DNA of 64,000 nucleotides from Brumimicrobium glaciale (lineage in GTDB: Bacteria > Bacteroidota > Bacteroidia > Flavobacteriales_D > Crocinitomicaceae), in the NCBI RefSeq assembly GCF_004152935.1, contig NZ_SETE01000002.1, positions 434,001 to 498,000 on the forward strand, in the 5' to 3' direction. Below the pieces are notes generated by a model. It was not told the DNA's origin. It worked only from the letters and a program-made list of their open reading frames with translations, and did no database searches. The position numbers were made by a program, and so were the translations under genes. Position 1 is the first letter of the stretch; each line of letters starts with the position of its first letter. Positions 8,545-17,690 of this stretch are shown piece after piece.

Positions 8545-9555
8545 TTATTTAACTATAACACGACGAGAAGTTACAACTCCATTTGATGTCTTTAGATTAA
8601 CTAAATAAACACCTGGTTGATTTCCGATTGTGAAAGATTGAATACCTGTTTTGTTCTCTTGAGAGCATACTTTTTGACCAACTACACTGTAAACTTCAAC
8701 ATTTACGATATTGCTTTCAGTTGCAAAGTTAAATACTCCATTTGAAGAAGGATTAGGATAAATAGACAATTTGATTGCTACTTCATCATTTACTGACAAT
8801 GCATTACATTCACAGTCATGGTTTCCTAAAGTCGCCCAGTTTCCTTCAATACGAGGATTTCCAGCTCCATCTAAAATAGGATCTCCATTAGCATCCAACA
8901 TTGGAAGAACTGCTGGTATAGAATCCCATTTTGCTAGTGCATTGAATTCTGTAATAGTAACCGCTGTTACACCTTTTTTAACACCTGGCTTACGGATTAA
9001 AGAATGGTCAACTGTAAGCACTGTTCCTACTCCGTAGAATGGAGAAGTATCTGTCCATCCATTGTAAGGATCTCCAACATCTGGATCTTCACCAATTTTT
9101 CCGAAAACATCAATTAATTGAGAGTTAGCAATATCAGACAATGTACCTTTTGCTAAAACCATAGCATCATTTCCGTTGAAGTACATTGCTTTAGAAACAT
9201 TGTACTCTGGAGAGTAGAAACCATCAGCACGGACTTGTAAAGAATCCCAAACCGGTGCTTCTTGACCAATTCCGTTTTCGTCTCTTTTGTCTATTACTGC
9301 TACATAAACATCGTAAGCTCCGATTGTACCATTCAATTGAACTCCTGACTCAGGACCTACAAAAGTAGCTCCGTTAGAATAACGTACTAACATGTAGTCA
9401 TTCAAATTAATTGGTGAACCTGTTGGATTGTAAATCTCTATTGCCTTGTTGTTTGACCAACCTTCAACGTATTCAGAGATAAACAAACCGTCACAATCTT
9501 GTGCGCTAACAGCAGCACTTAAAAGTAGACCGAATGAAAGTAAAATTTTTTTCAT
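8545..9555 (-). CDS. lamin-tail-domain protein with T9SS sorting domain
   Basis: A 336-aa secreted protein. Signal peptide (1-18), then a lamin-tail domain (about 20-165: CDGLFISEYVEGWSNNKAIE, IYNPTGSPINLNDYMLVRYS), a middle region, and a C-terminal T9SS type A domain (LSIYPNPSSNG to VIVK). Lamin-tail domains are frequent in secreted bacterial nucleases, where they probably bind DNA or help localisation. Here the domain stands alone, with no catalytic domain, as first gene of the run that includes the TonB receptor and endonuclease. A DNA-capture role is plausible but unproven. Confidence 0.85.
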   Translation of the reverse strand: MKKILLSFGLLLSAAVSAQDCDGLFISEYVEGWSNNKAIEIYNPTGSPINLNDYMLVRYSNGATFVGPESGVQLNGTIGAYDVYVAVIDKRDENGIGQEAPVWDSLQVRADGFYSPEYNVSKAMYFNGNDAMVLAKGTLSDIANSQLIDVFGKIGEDPDVGDPYNGWTDTSPFYGVGTVLTVDHSLIRKPGVKKGVTAVTITEFNALAKWDSIPAVLPMLDANGDPILDGAGNPRIEGNWATLGNHDCECNALSVNDEVAIKLSIYPNPSSNGVFNFATESNIVNVEVYSVVGQKVCSQENKTGIQSFTIGNQPGVYLVNLKTSNGVVTSRRVIVK

Positions 9556-9583
9556 AGTTATTATATTTATTTGAGAAATGTTA

Positions 9584-9605
9584 CAAATTTAAAAAAACAA
9601 AAATA
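9584..9605 (-). promoter_or_regulatory. candidate -7 elements for the nuclease/receptor operon
   Basis: Two minus-strand matches to TAnnTTTG lie upstream of the lamin-tail gene: TAAATTTG (9591-9584) and TATTTTTG (9605-9598). Either could start the five-gene transcript running to 1804. A clear -33 TTG at correct spacing is not seen. Confidence 0.4.
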
Positions 9606-10201
9606 GTTGCGAGTTTGAACAAACTTATATGGATACAACTTATTTTATAATCGTTTTTTAATGTTTTATTGTTTTATCATTTAATGGTTTCAGCATGAAA
9701 TTAAATTGCCTCAAGGAGAACATAAAATGATTTTCAGTACAAAATTAAGGCTTTTTATTGAACCTTATATTATCAAATTATGAACAATTTATGTTTTTTT
9801 GGTAAAATCGTGTGTAATAAATGTATAAACACATGTAAATACTTGACTAGGTACACTTAATTTTAAATTGAATAATTGCATAAAACATGGATTAATAACA
9901 GGATATAGCGAAATATCACTTTTTATTTATTAAAAGAAATTAGAGAAAATAAAATTGTTGAAAAAATATGTGAAATACTATTTTAGTCTTTTAACTTTCA
10001 ATTGACACTTTGAAAATTTTTCTTTCTGAACTAGAATATTGGCTCTACATGAAATACTGCGGGTAATCAATTTTAATCTTTCCAAAAACTAATCTTTATA
10101 CCACGAATTAAACTGAAACTTAAAAGATTTGAATTTTAAAATATTTATCAATACGCTGTCAAGTCTTTTCGAAGGATATCTTTTGTAATTTATAAAGATA
10201 T
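9606..10201. other. AT-rich non-coding stretch
   Basis: No open frame with coding character, RNA gene or clear repeat was found. It is part of the 1.2-kb gap between the divergent nuclease/receptor operon and the peptidase gene. It ends where a 375-bp repeat element begins. Confidence 0.5.
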
Positions 10202-10576
10202 GATTCTACCCTGATCTTAATGGAAGGTTTTAGAATATTAATTCAATATTAATCTGAACTACTTAATAATAAAGATATTTGAAGAAGTGATTCCTCGGCA
10301 CTTTAATTATTTGGTAAGAATTAAAACTTTGTCGGAATGACAGTCAAGTTGGTAGGTTTTCGGGGAAAGTGTTGCTCAAGCGGAACTTGAGCAACACTTT
10401 CCCCGACCAATAAATCCGAACCTCTTGTCATTCCAACAGAGCACCGCGACGAGGAATCTCTTTTTTTATTTTATAAAACATTACGATAGTTTTGTAAATA
10501 GAGTGAATCCGTTTAGTGACTCGAAGCTTTATATAGTTGAAAAAATTCAATATTCCATTAAAATAGTGGTAGAACC
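10202..10576. repeat. 375-bp MITE-like element, copy 1
   Basis: The ends are inverted repeats: GATTCTACCCTGATCTTAAT at 10202 onward and the complement of GGTTCTACCACTATTTTAAT ending at 10576. The same ends, in opposite orientation and at the same 375-bp distance, occur at 34801-35175. Inside are nested inverted repeats: an outer GATTCCTCGGC / GAGGAATC pair (10289 and about 10452-10461), a GGAATGACA pair (10334 and about 10427), and a hairpin with 21-nt perfect arms (10360-10380 and 10386-10406). No transposase is encoded, so any movement would need an enzyme in trans. Confidence 0.7.
10360..10406. repeat. 21-bp perfect-arm hairpin in repeat element
   Basis: Left arm 10360-10380 (TCGGGGAAAGTGTTGCTCAA plus G), 5-nt loop CGGAA, right arm 10386-10406 as exact complement. 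It forms the centre of the nested palindrome within the 375-bp element. There is no T-run, so it is not a standard terminator. Confidence 0.9.
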
Positions 10577-10610
10577 AAATATACAATGAACTATATTTCA
10601 GAACAATAAA

Positions 10611-10654
10611 GCCAGCAGGACGGCGTATTAATAGCCAAAGACGTAAGTCCTTGG
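10611..10654. repeat. fragment of second repeat family (GGCGTATTAATAGCC type)
   Basis: The segment AGGACGGCGTATTAATAGCC followed by a small hairpin (CCAAAGAC...GTCCTTGG, 10635-10654) resembles the core of the element at 34887-34931 (AGGAGCGACATATTAATAGC plus a 22-bp palindrome). An A/C-rich tail with AAACAAAACCCA follows in both places. It lies just outside the first 375-bp element. Confidence 0.65.
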
Positions 10655-10747
10655 TATAATATCAACAGAGACAAAACAAAACCCAACAAAATCATATAAA
10701 ACTAGAATATTTCGAATTAGCAACCATTTGGAATTTCATGAAGCAAC

Positions 10748-10776
10748 TTGAGAATAAGGAATTTCTTTTATCTTCG
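10748..10776 (+). promoter_or_regulatory. promoter of the dipeptidyl peptidase gene
   Basis: TTG at 10748-10750, 18-nt spacer, TATCTTCG at 10769-10776 (7 of 8 positions of TAnnTTTG counting the two free ones). It ends 18 nt before the ATG. Confidence 0.6.
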
Positions 10777-10794
10777 TAAAAAAATAATTTCGGC

Positions 10795-12987
10795 ATGAAA
10801 AACATCATTTTATCAGCATTGATAATAGCTTTTACAAACTTTTTAGGTTTGGCACAAGAAAAAGATTCAACTAACGAATTAACAGTTGAAAAAATCTGGA
10901 AAGAATATCAATTCTATGGAAATGGAATTAGTGGATTCCGTTCAATGAAAGATGGAGAACATTATTCTCGTTTCGCTTTAGTGGATGAAAAAAAATCTAT
11001 CATGCGTTATTCGTTTGAAGACCTTTCGGGAACTGGTGAAAACATCCTCGATGGAAAAGAACTTGTTTATAAAGGTGTTGAATTAAAAGTTGACGGATAC
11101 GAATTCAATGATGATGAAACAAAACTACTGCTCACCGTAAATCGTCAAAAGCGATACAGAAGAAGTTTCTCAGCTGAATATTACTTGTATGATTTAAAGT
11201 CTAAAACTCTTTCTCCGCTCGATTCAGATAGAAAACCACAAACTTTAGCATCTTATTCTCCAGATGGTGAAAAAGTGGCCTATATATATAGGAATGATAT
11301 TTACGTCAAAACTATCGCAACTGGAAAAGTTAAAGCCATTACTAAGGATGGAAAAGAAAATGAAATTATCAATGGAACCACGGATTGGGTTTACGAAGAG
11401 GAATTTGCTTACACGAAAGCTTATGATTGGTCTCCAAACAGTGAAAACATTGCGTTTTTACGTTTTGATGAAAGTGAAGTAAAGGAATTTACGATGATGT
11501 ATTTTGAAGACCTCTACCCTAGTCCTTATACTTTTAAATATCCAAAAACGGGAGAAGACAATTCAAAAGTATGTTTGAAGGTAGCCAAAGTAAAAAATGC
11601 AAAGACCACAACCATTGAATTAGGAGACTACGAATACATTCCAAGAATAAAATTTTCATCTGCTGAAAATAAATTAATGGCATTGACTTTAAACCGTCAT
11701 CAAAACCATTTAAAATATCATTGGATAGATGTTGAAGAAAAGAACATGACAGCCAAAGTTATTTATGAAGAAAAAGATGATGCTTATGTTGAAATAGATG
11801 ATAACTTATACTTCCTGAAAGACGGAAAACACTTTATCAGAACAAGTGAAAAGGATGGTTACAATCACATCTATAAAATTGGAATTGACGGATCGAGTCA
11901 GCAAATTTCAGAAGGAAAGTGGGATGTTATTGAATTTATGGGAATCAATGAAGAAAAAGGGATTTTGTATTACACATCAGCAGAAGAAGGCCCGCAATAT
12001 ACAGCACTATATTCTATTCACTTAGATGGAACAAAAAAAGACCAAATCAGTGATAATAAAGGAACAAATTCGGTTACTTTTTCTCAAGGAATGCAATATT
12101 ACGTTAACCGTTGGTCAAACATCAATACACCTCCTGTTTATTCTTTACATAATGCAAGTGGAAAATTGATTATGGAATTAGAGAATAATGAAATCTTAAA
12201 ATTCTTAATCAATGAAATGGATTTTCAACCGAAGAAATTTATTGAAGTTGAAGGCGCAGACCATGATTTGAATGCGTGGATTTTGTATCCGCCAAACTTC
12301 GATAGCACAAAACAATATCCTGTATACTTTAATATATATGGAGGTCCAGGTTCCAATATGGTGAAGGATGCTTATGATGGAGGAAATGGAGCTTATCACC
12401 AATTATTGGCACAAAAAGGATACATTGTAATGAGTGTTGATCCAAGAGGAACAATGTACAGAGGTGCTCAATTTAAAAAATCGACTTATTTACAACTGGG
12501 AAAATTAGAGACAGAGGATATGATTGCTGTTGCTCAGTACATAAAGAAATGGGATTTCGTTGATCCAAATCGCATCGGAATAATGGGTTGGAGTTATGGT
12601 GGTTACATGGCTTCATTGGCAATAACAAAAGGTGCAGATGATTTTAAAATGGCTATTGCTGTAGCACCAGTAACGAATTGGAGATATTATGATAATATTT
12701 ATACAGAGCGTTTCATGCGCACTCCACAAGAGAACCCTTTAGGATATGACGATAATTCCCCTATTTTTCATGTCGATAAATTAAAAGGAAATTATTTTAT
12801 CATTCATGGTTCTGGAGACGATAATGTGCACGTGCAAAACACTATGGAAATGATTACAGCTTTGGTGAAAGCAGATAAAGATTTTGATCAATTTATTTAC
12901 CCAAATAAAGACCATGGAATTTATGGTGGAAACACTCGAAATCATTTATTCAGAATGATGTTAGCCTATACTTTAGAAAATTTATAA
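10795..12987 (+). CDS. dipeptidyl peptidase IV (S9B serine peptidase)
   Basis: A 730-aa exported peptidase that removes X-Pro or X-Ala dipeptides from peptide N-termini, a step in peptide use. Signal peptide (1-20, ending GLAQ); beta-propeller domain (about 60-480) with the substrate amino-group Glu pair in DWVYEEEFAY; alpha/beta-hydrolase domain (about 490-730) with catalytic Ser600 in GWSYGGYMA, Asp675 in GSGDDNVH and His707 in KDHGIYGG. Length is normal and the catalytic triad intact. It stands alone downstream of its own promoter; no operon partner follows before citrate synthase. Confidence 0.95.
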   Translation: MKNIILSALIIAFTNFLGLAQEKDSTNELTVEKIWKEYQFYGNGISGFRSMKDGEHYSRFALVDEKKSIMRYSFEDLSGTGENILDGKELVYKGVELKVDGYEFNDDETKLLLTVNRQKRYRRSFSAEYYLYDLKSKTLSPLDSDRKPQTLASYSPDGEKVAYIYRNDIYVKTIATGKVKAITKDGKENEIINGTTDWVYEEEFAYTKAYDWSPNSENIAFLRFDESEVKEFTMMYFEDLYPSPYTFKYPKTGEDNSKVCLKVAKVKNAKTTTIELGDYEYIPRIKFSSAENKLMALTLNRHQNHLKYHWIDVEEKNMTAKVIYEEKDDAYVEIDDNLYFLKDGKHFIRTSEKDGYNHIYKIGIDGSSQQISEGKWDVIEFMGINEEKGILYYTSAEEGPQYTALYSIHLDGTKKDQISDNKGTNSVTFSQGMQYYVNRWSNINTPPVYSLHNASGKLIMELENNEILKFLINEMDFQPKKFIEVEGADHDLNAWILYPPNFDSTKQYPVYFNIYGGPGSNMVKDAYDGGNGAYHQLLAQKGYIVMSVDPRGTMYRGAQFKKSTYLQLGKLETEDMIAVAQYIKKWDFVDPNRIGIMGWSYGGYMASLAITKGADDFKMAIAVAPVTNWRYYDNIYTERFMRTPQENPLGYDDNSPIFHVDKLKGNYFIIHGSGDDNVHVQNTMEMITALVKADKDFDQFIYPNKDHGIYGGNTRNHLFRMMLAYTLENL

Positions 12988-13238
12988 CGAGTTTTATAAA
13001 CTAGGATTAAAGATGTGAAATTTTCTTGTAAAGAAAAATTATTAAAAGTTTAGCGCTTAGGCGAATAAAATTTTACAAAAAGATTAAAAAAAATAAGTCT
13101 GAAAATTAAGAAGTTGTGAACTTATTGACATTACGTATGTTCTATAGAGAAAAGAACTGCCAAATAAAAGTGAAATAAATGAAAGTTTTCATTAACTTAG
13201 GCAACCAAATTAAAATACATTAAAACGAGTAAAAAAAA

Positions 13239-14525
13239 ATGAGCGAGACTGCAAAAATAGAAATTGGAGGGAAAACATACGAATTCCCTGTTATCACTGG
13301 TACGGAGAATGAAAAAGCAATAGACATCAAGAAATTGAGAGGTACTACTGGAGTAATTACAATAGATCCTGGTTTTAAAAACACAGGAAGTACAACTAGT
13401 GCAATCACCTACTTAGATGGAGAAAACGGAATTTTAAGATACCGAGGATATCCAATTGAACAATTAGCAGAAAAAGCGACATTTTTAGAGGTGGCTTTTC
13501 TTCTTATCTATGGAGAATTACCTACTGAAACTCAACTAACAGATTTTAAAAAGAGTATTACGAATCACACATTGGTTCATGAAGACATGAAGCAGTTTTT
13601 TGAAGCTTACCCTTCAAAAGCGCATCCAATGGGAGTTTTGGCATCAATGGTAGTTAGCTTATCTACTTTTTATCCTGAATCTCAAGATCCAAACAGATCA
13701 CCAGAAGCAGTTGATTTAACAATTCACAGATTACTTGCTAAACTTCCAACTTTAGCAGCAATGTCATATAAAAATGCTGTTCGTCATCCTTTTATTTACC
13801 CAAAAAATGAATTGGATTATGTTGAGAATTTCCTCAACATGATGTTCGCAATGCCAACTGAAGAATACAAACCAAATCCAGTTGTTGCAACAGCATTAAA
13901 TAAATTATTAATTCTTCATGCTGATCATGAGCAAAACTGTTCTGCATCTACTGTAAGAATTGTTGGATCATCTCAAACTAATCTTTACGCATCTATCTCT
14001 GCTGGTATTTCAGCATTGTGGGGACCATTACATGGTGGAGCAAACCAAGCAGTTATTGAAATGCTTGACAAAATTCAAGCTGATGGAGGTGACTTAGACA
14101 AGTGGATTGCTAAAGCAAAAGACAAAAATGATTCTTTCCGTTTGATGGGATTTGGACACAGAGTTTACAAAAACTTCGATCCACGTGCTAAGATAATTAA
14201 GAAAGCAGCTGATGATGTTCTTGAACAATTAGGTGTAAATGATCCAGCTTTAGCAATTGCTAAGAAAATGGAGAAAATTGCATTGGAAGATCCTTACTTT
14301 ATTGAAAGAGGTTTATATCCAAACGTAGATTTCTATTCTGGAATTATTTACAAAGCATTGGAGATTCCTTCTGAAATGTTTACTGTAATGTTCGCAATTG
14401 GTAGATTACCAGGATGGATTGCACAATGGAAAGAAATGGTTGAAAACAAAGAACCAATTGGAAGACCTCGTCAAATTTATACAGGTGCTACTGAACGTGA
14501 CTACGTTTCTATTGAAAAAAGATAA
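13239..14525 (+). CDS. gltA: citrate synthase
   Basis: A 428-aa type II (hexameric, Gram-negative) citrate synthase that condenses acetyl-CoA and oxaloacetate, the entry step of the TCA cycle. Active-site motifs: LHADHEQNCSAST, GPLHGGANQAV (catalytic His), GFGHRVYKNFDPRA and NVDFYSGI (catalytic Asp), followed by IGRLPGWIAQWKEM. The N-terminal small beta domain (IEIGGKTYEFPVI) is present as in the long bacterial form. It is monocistronic, with a strong terminator 25 nt after the stop. Confidence 0.97.
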   Translation: MSETAKIEIGGKTYEFPVITGTENEKAIDIKKLRGTTGVITIDPGFKNTGSTTSAITYLDGENGILRYRGYPIEQLAEKATFLEVAFLLIYGELPTETQLTDFKKSITNHTLVHEDMKQFFEAYPSKAHPMGVLASMVVSLSTFYPESQDPNRSPEAVDLTIHRLLAKLPTLAAMSYKNAVRHPFIYPKNELDYVENFLNMMFAMPTEEYKPNPVVATALNKLLILHADHEQNCSASTVRIVGSSQTNLYASISAGISALWGPLHGGANQAVIEMLDKIQADGGDLDKWIAKAKDKNDSFRLMGFGHRVYKNFDPRAKIIKKAADDVLEQLGVNDPALAIAKKMEKIALEDPYFIERGLYPNVDFYSGIIYKALEIPSEMFTVMFAIGRLPGWIAQWKEMVENKEPIGRPRQIYTGATERDYVSIEKR

Positions 14526-14549
14526 TTTCAAAAACATAAATTTATATAA

Positions 14550-14581
14550 AGTCCAGGCGTTATCGTCTGGACTTTTTTTTT
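14550..14581 (+). terminator. rho-independent terminator of gltA
   Basis: A 10-bp stem (AGTCCAGGCG / CGTCTGGACT with one G-T pair), loop TTAT, then nine T residues. Confidence 0.9.
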
Positions 14582-14848
14582 GATGAATTTTTAAGTAGAA
14601 ATGCTTTTGTAGATTCTAAAAAGCTTCTTCCCTCCTTTCTGGTTAAAATTTAAGAATTCTTTTACTTTCCTTTTGTAAACAGTCAATCAATCCTATTATA
14701 TTTATTTTTCACCTCTTGTTTTTCGAATCAAAATATCACTACATTCGACTTAAAATTACGGAGTGTTTCAAACCTACTTCCACAAAGCCATATACCTTTC
14801 AAACATTGATAAACAGGCTTAGAAATATGTTTGGATTTCCAACTTAAA

Positions 14849-14855
14849 AAGGAGA
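14849..14855 (+). promoter_or_regulatory. Shine-Dalgarno sequence before the antiporter gene
   Basis: AAGGAGA 4 nt upstream of the ATG at 14860. Most genes in this window lack such a site, as usual in Bacteroidota, so this one stands out and fixes the start. Confidence 0.6.
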
Positions 14856-14859
14856 AATA

Positions 14860-17007
14860 ATGACATTAATAAGTATACTCGATACAACTCTGCCCCTTAC
14901 TGACCCAATATTAAAATTCCTTTTGATATTGATGATTATTCTATTTGCTCCTATTCTTTTGAACAAAATCAAAATTCCACATTTACTGGGGTTAATTATC
15001 GCTGGAGCAGTAATCGGACCTTATGGAATTAACCTAATGGAGCGAGACAGCAGTATCATTTTATCCGGAACTGCGGGACTACTTTATATCATGTTCTTGG
15101 CCGGATTAGAAATGAACATGGCTGACTTCAAAAAGAACAGTGGGAAAAGTATGGTTTTTGGAATGTACACATTTTTAATTCCGATGGGATTGGGATTTAT
15201 CTCTGGTTATTATGTATTGAATTTTACTTGGCCAACCTCTGTATTATTAGCAAGTATGTTTGCATCACATACGCTCATCGCCTATCCATTAATCAGTAGC
15301 TTGGGAGTCGCTAAAAACAAAGCGGTAAATATTACGGTTGGCGGAACAATGATCACTGACACCCTAGCACTTTTAGTTCTGGCGGTGATTGTTGGGGTAA
15401 CTACTGGAGAAGTGAACACTGAATTCTGGATTAGACTTTCTGTTTCACTTGTATTGTTTGCGTTGATTGTCATGTTGATATTCCCAATCATTGCAAGATG
15501 GTTTTTCAAACGTTTCGATGATAAGGTTTCTCAATACATCTTTGTGTTGGTAATGGTTTATTTAGGAGCTGTATTGGCCGAATTAGCTGGTGTGGAGGCT
15601 ATAATTGGAGCTTTCTTAGCTGGACTCGCTCTCAATAGATTAATTCCATCAACTTCTCCATTAATGAACAGGATTGAGTTTGTTGGAAACGCCATTTTCA
15701 TTCCCTTCTTTTTGATTGGAGTTGGAATGCTTATCGATTACCGCGTGTTCTTCAAAGACAATGAAACAATAAAAGTTGCTGCGGTAATGATTGTTGTTGC
15801 TACATTTTCGAAATTCCTAGCCGCTTGGTTGACTCAAAAGACATTCAAGTTTTCAGCGGATGAAAGAAGATTGATTTTTGGATTAAGTAATGCACAAGCA
15901 GCAGCAACTTTAGCGGCGGTCTTGGTTGGATACAATATTATATTGGGCGAAACTTCATCAGGCGAACCCATTCGATTATTGAGTGAAAGTATTTTAAATG
16001 GTACTATTTTAATGATTCTCTTTACTTGCACAATTGCATCATTTGCAGCTCAAAAAGGAGCGAAAAACATTGCTTTAGCCGAAGCAAGTGACATAACTGA
16101 TGAAACGGAAGATGAAGAATTAGAAAGGATTTTAATTCCAATCAATAACCTTGAAACGACTGAAGAATTGGTCAATTTAGGAGTTACCATAAAGTCCAAA
16201 AAGAATACAGATGGTTTATATGCTTTAAAAATCATTGACAATACTACACCAGATAGTTCGGATAAAAAAGCGAAGATCATATTGAATAAAGCAGCTGTTA
16301 CGGCTGCAGCAACTGACAATAAACTGCATGAATTACTCCGTTATGATTTGAATATTGTGAATGGAATAACAAGCGTTGTTAAAGAAAATAAAATCACTGA
16401 TATAATTCTTGGACTACATGTAGCCAAAGGAATTTCAGCTAGTTTTATAGGACATTTAACTGAAGGCATTTTAACAAAGTGTAATACGACGACTTTAATT
16501 TACAAGCCAGCTCAACCATTTGGAACAATTAAAAGACATGTTATTATCGTTCCAGAACATGCTGAGAAAGAATTAGGATTTCCGTTCTGGTTGATAAAAG
16601 TTTGGAACATCGCAAGAAACTCAGGTGCAAAGCTTCATTTCTACGGACACAAAGACACTTTGAAAATCATAAAAGAAGTTCAAACAAAACATCCAATAGA
16701 ATGTGAATTCGAAGAGTTTAGTGCGTGGGAAGATTTCTTAATTCTCTCTCGAAACTTTCACAAAGATGATAACTTGATTATCATTTTAAGTCGCAAAGAT
16801 AAACCTTCCTATCATTCAAGTATGAATAAAATCCCACATTATTTGAACAGGTATTTCGAAACAACGAGCTATATTCTGATTTTCCCAATGCAAGCTGGAG
16901 TAATGGATAAAAGTCAGATGAATTTAAAAAATGCGACTTTCATAGAACCAATGGAAATGTTGGAAGATATAAGAAAGAATATCTCGAATATATTTAAGCG
17001 GAAGTAA
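14860..17007 (+). CDS. CPA2-type cation/proton antiporter with C-terminal universal-stress domains
   Basis: A 715-aa inner-membrane protein. The first about 400 residues form a Kef/NapA-like monovalent cation:proton antiporter with some 12 membrane segments; LLGLIIAGAVIGPYG, MFLAGLEMNM and the GAFLAGLALNR segment are typical. The remaining about 300 residues are soluble and look like two universal-stress-protein (UspA-like) domains (ERILIPINNLETTEELVNLG; HVIIVPEHAEKELGFPFW), which in related proteins bind nucleotides and may gate transport. No TrkA-N (RCK) domain is present, unlike KefB/KefC. Ion specificity (Na+ or K+) cannot be told. Confidence 0.88.
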   Translation: MTLISILDTTLPLTDPILKFLLILMIILFAPILLNKIKIPHLLGLIIAGAVIGPYGINLMERDSSIILSGTAGLLYIMFLAGLEMNMADFKKNSGKSMVFGMYTFLIPMGLGFISGYYVLNFTWPTSVLLASMFASHTLIAYPLISSLGVAKNKAVNITVGGTMITDTLALLVLAVIVGVTTGEVNTEFWIRLSVSLVLFALIVMLIFPIIARWFFKRFDDKVSQYIFVLVMVYLGAVLAELAGVEAIIGAFLAGLALNRLIPSTSPLMNRIEFVGNAIFIPFFLIGVGMLIDYRVFFKDNETIKVAAVMIVVATFSKFLAAWLTQKTFKFSADERRLIFGLSNAQAAATLAAVLVGYNIILGETSSGEPIRLLSESILNGTILMILFTCTIASFAAQKGAKNIALAEASDITDETEDEELERILIPINNLETTEELVNLGVTIKSKKNTDGLYALKIIDNTTPDSSDKKAKIILNKAAVTAAATDNKLHELLRYDLNIVNGITSVVKENKITDIILGLHVAKGISASFIGHLTEGILTKCNTTTLIYKPAQPFGTIKRHVIIVPEHAEKELGFPFWLIKVWNIARNSGAKLHFYGHKDTLKIIKEVQTKHPIECEFEEFSAWEDFLILSRNFHKDDNLIIILSRKDKPSYHSSMNKIPHYLNRYFETTSYILIFPMQAGVMDKSQMNLKNATFIEPMEMLEDIRKNISNIFKRK

Positions 17008-17109
17008 GAATTTGAGTCGATTAAACGTAACTTAGAAATAATACACTTTCATAGATAGATTAGTTTTGCAAAATAAATTGTAATAACCTTGTATTTAGAC
17101 AAAAATACA

Positions 17110-17355
17110 ATGGAAATTTCAATAATTAAAATCGGAAAATCAAAAGGTATTCTAATTCCAAATGAGATTTTAAAGCAATACAACATAGGTGATAAAGTTG
17201 AAATGACTTTAGAGGAGAATCATATAATCTTGCGTCCGATTGAAGAGCCTAGGACAGGATGGGATAAAGCGTTTAAGAAGTTGCATGAAAACGGTGATGA
17301 CAATTTATTGATTACAGATGTTTTCGAAGATGAGTCGTTTGAAGATTTAGGCTAA
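17110..17355 (+). CDS. MazE/AbrB-type antitoxin, orphan
   Basis: An 81-aa DNA-binding protein with a swapped-hairpin AbrB/MazE fold: MEISIIKIGKSKGILIPNEI followed by YNIGDKVEMTLEENHIILRP, the classical MazE N-terminal pattern. The tail (GWDKAFKKLHENGDDNLLIT) is the acidic toxin-binding region expected of an antitoxin. A TTG-initiated extension to 17089 exists, but the ATG at 17110 fits the domain start. No MazF/PemK toxin gene is found in the following 335 bp, which hold only short repeats, so the toxin is missing or was lost. Confidence 0.8.
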   Translation: MEISIIKIGKSKGILIPNEILKQYNIGDKVEMTLEENHIILRPIEEPRTGWDKAFKKLHENGDDNLLITDVFEDESFEDLG

Positions 17356-17364
17356 AACTCTGAG

Positions 17365-17446
17365 CTGCACTTTCAGCGCGTGAAAACACCCTCAATTCAG
17401 CAGAACGCGTTGCGTCCTGCTGAGTTGATCTGGACTTTCAGCCCGT
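17365..17446. repeat. hairpin framed by direct repeats after the antitoxin gene
   Basis: Two 17-bp direct repeats, CTGCACTTTCAGCGCGT (17365-17381) and CTGGACTTTCAGCCCGT (17430-17446), flank a 37-bp inverted repeat (17392-17428; arms TCAATTCAGCAGAACGC type, 15 of 17 paired). No gene is seen in 17356-17690; the rest is AT-rich. It could be a small palindromic element or the remains of a recombination that removed a toxin gene. Confidence 0.65.
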
Positions 17447-17690
17447 ACTAATTTTGACATAATCACTTAAAATGACTTCGGTTTGAAAAGGCAACTCAAT
17501 TTAAAATCTTCCGTTAACTCAAATAAAAATATCCTAAGAATTAGAATCTTTCACGCTTTTATCTAAATTGATTAACTTTAAAGATTAAGAAAATAAGTTT
17601 TCATGATCAGAATAAGAGTGGATTTCCAATACTATTTTGAACGAATAACACTTTAAACTGTACAAAATTAAAATCCCAACAAATTTAAAA

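Noticed and set aside
9556-10794. tRNA or other structured RNA gene in the long gap
   Set aside because: No T-loop/anticodon pattern was found; the strong hairpins belong to a repeat element.
17356-17690. A mazF-like toxin after the antitoxin
   Set aside because: No frame of adequate length or MazF motif is present; only repeats and AT-rich DNA are seen.
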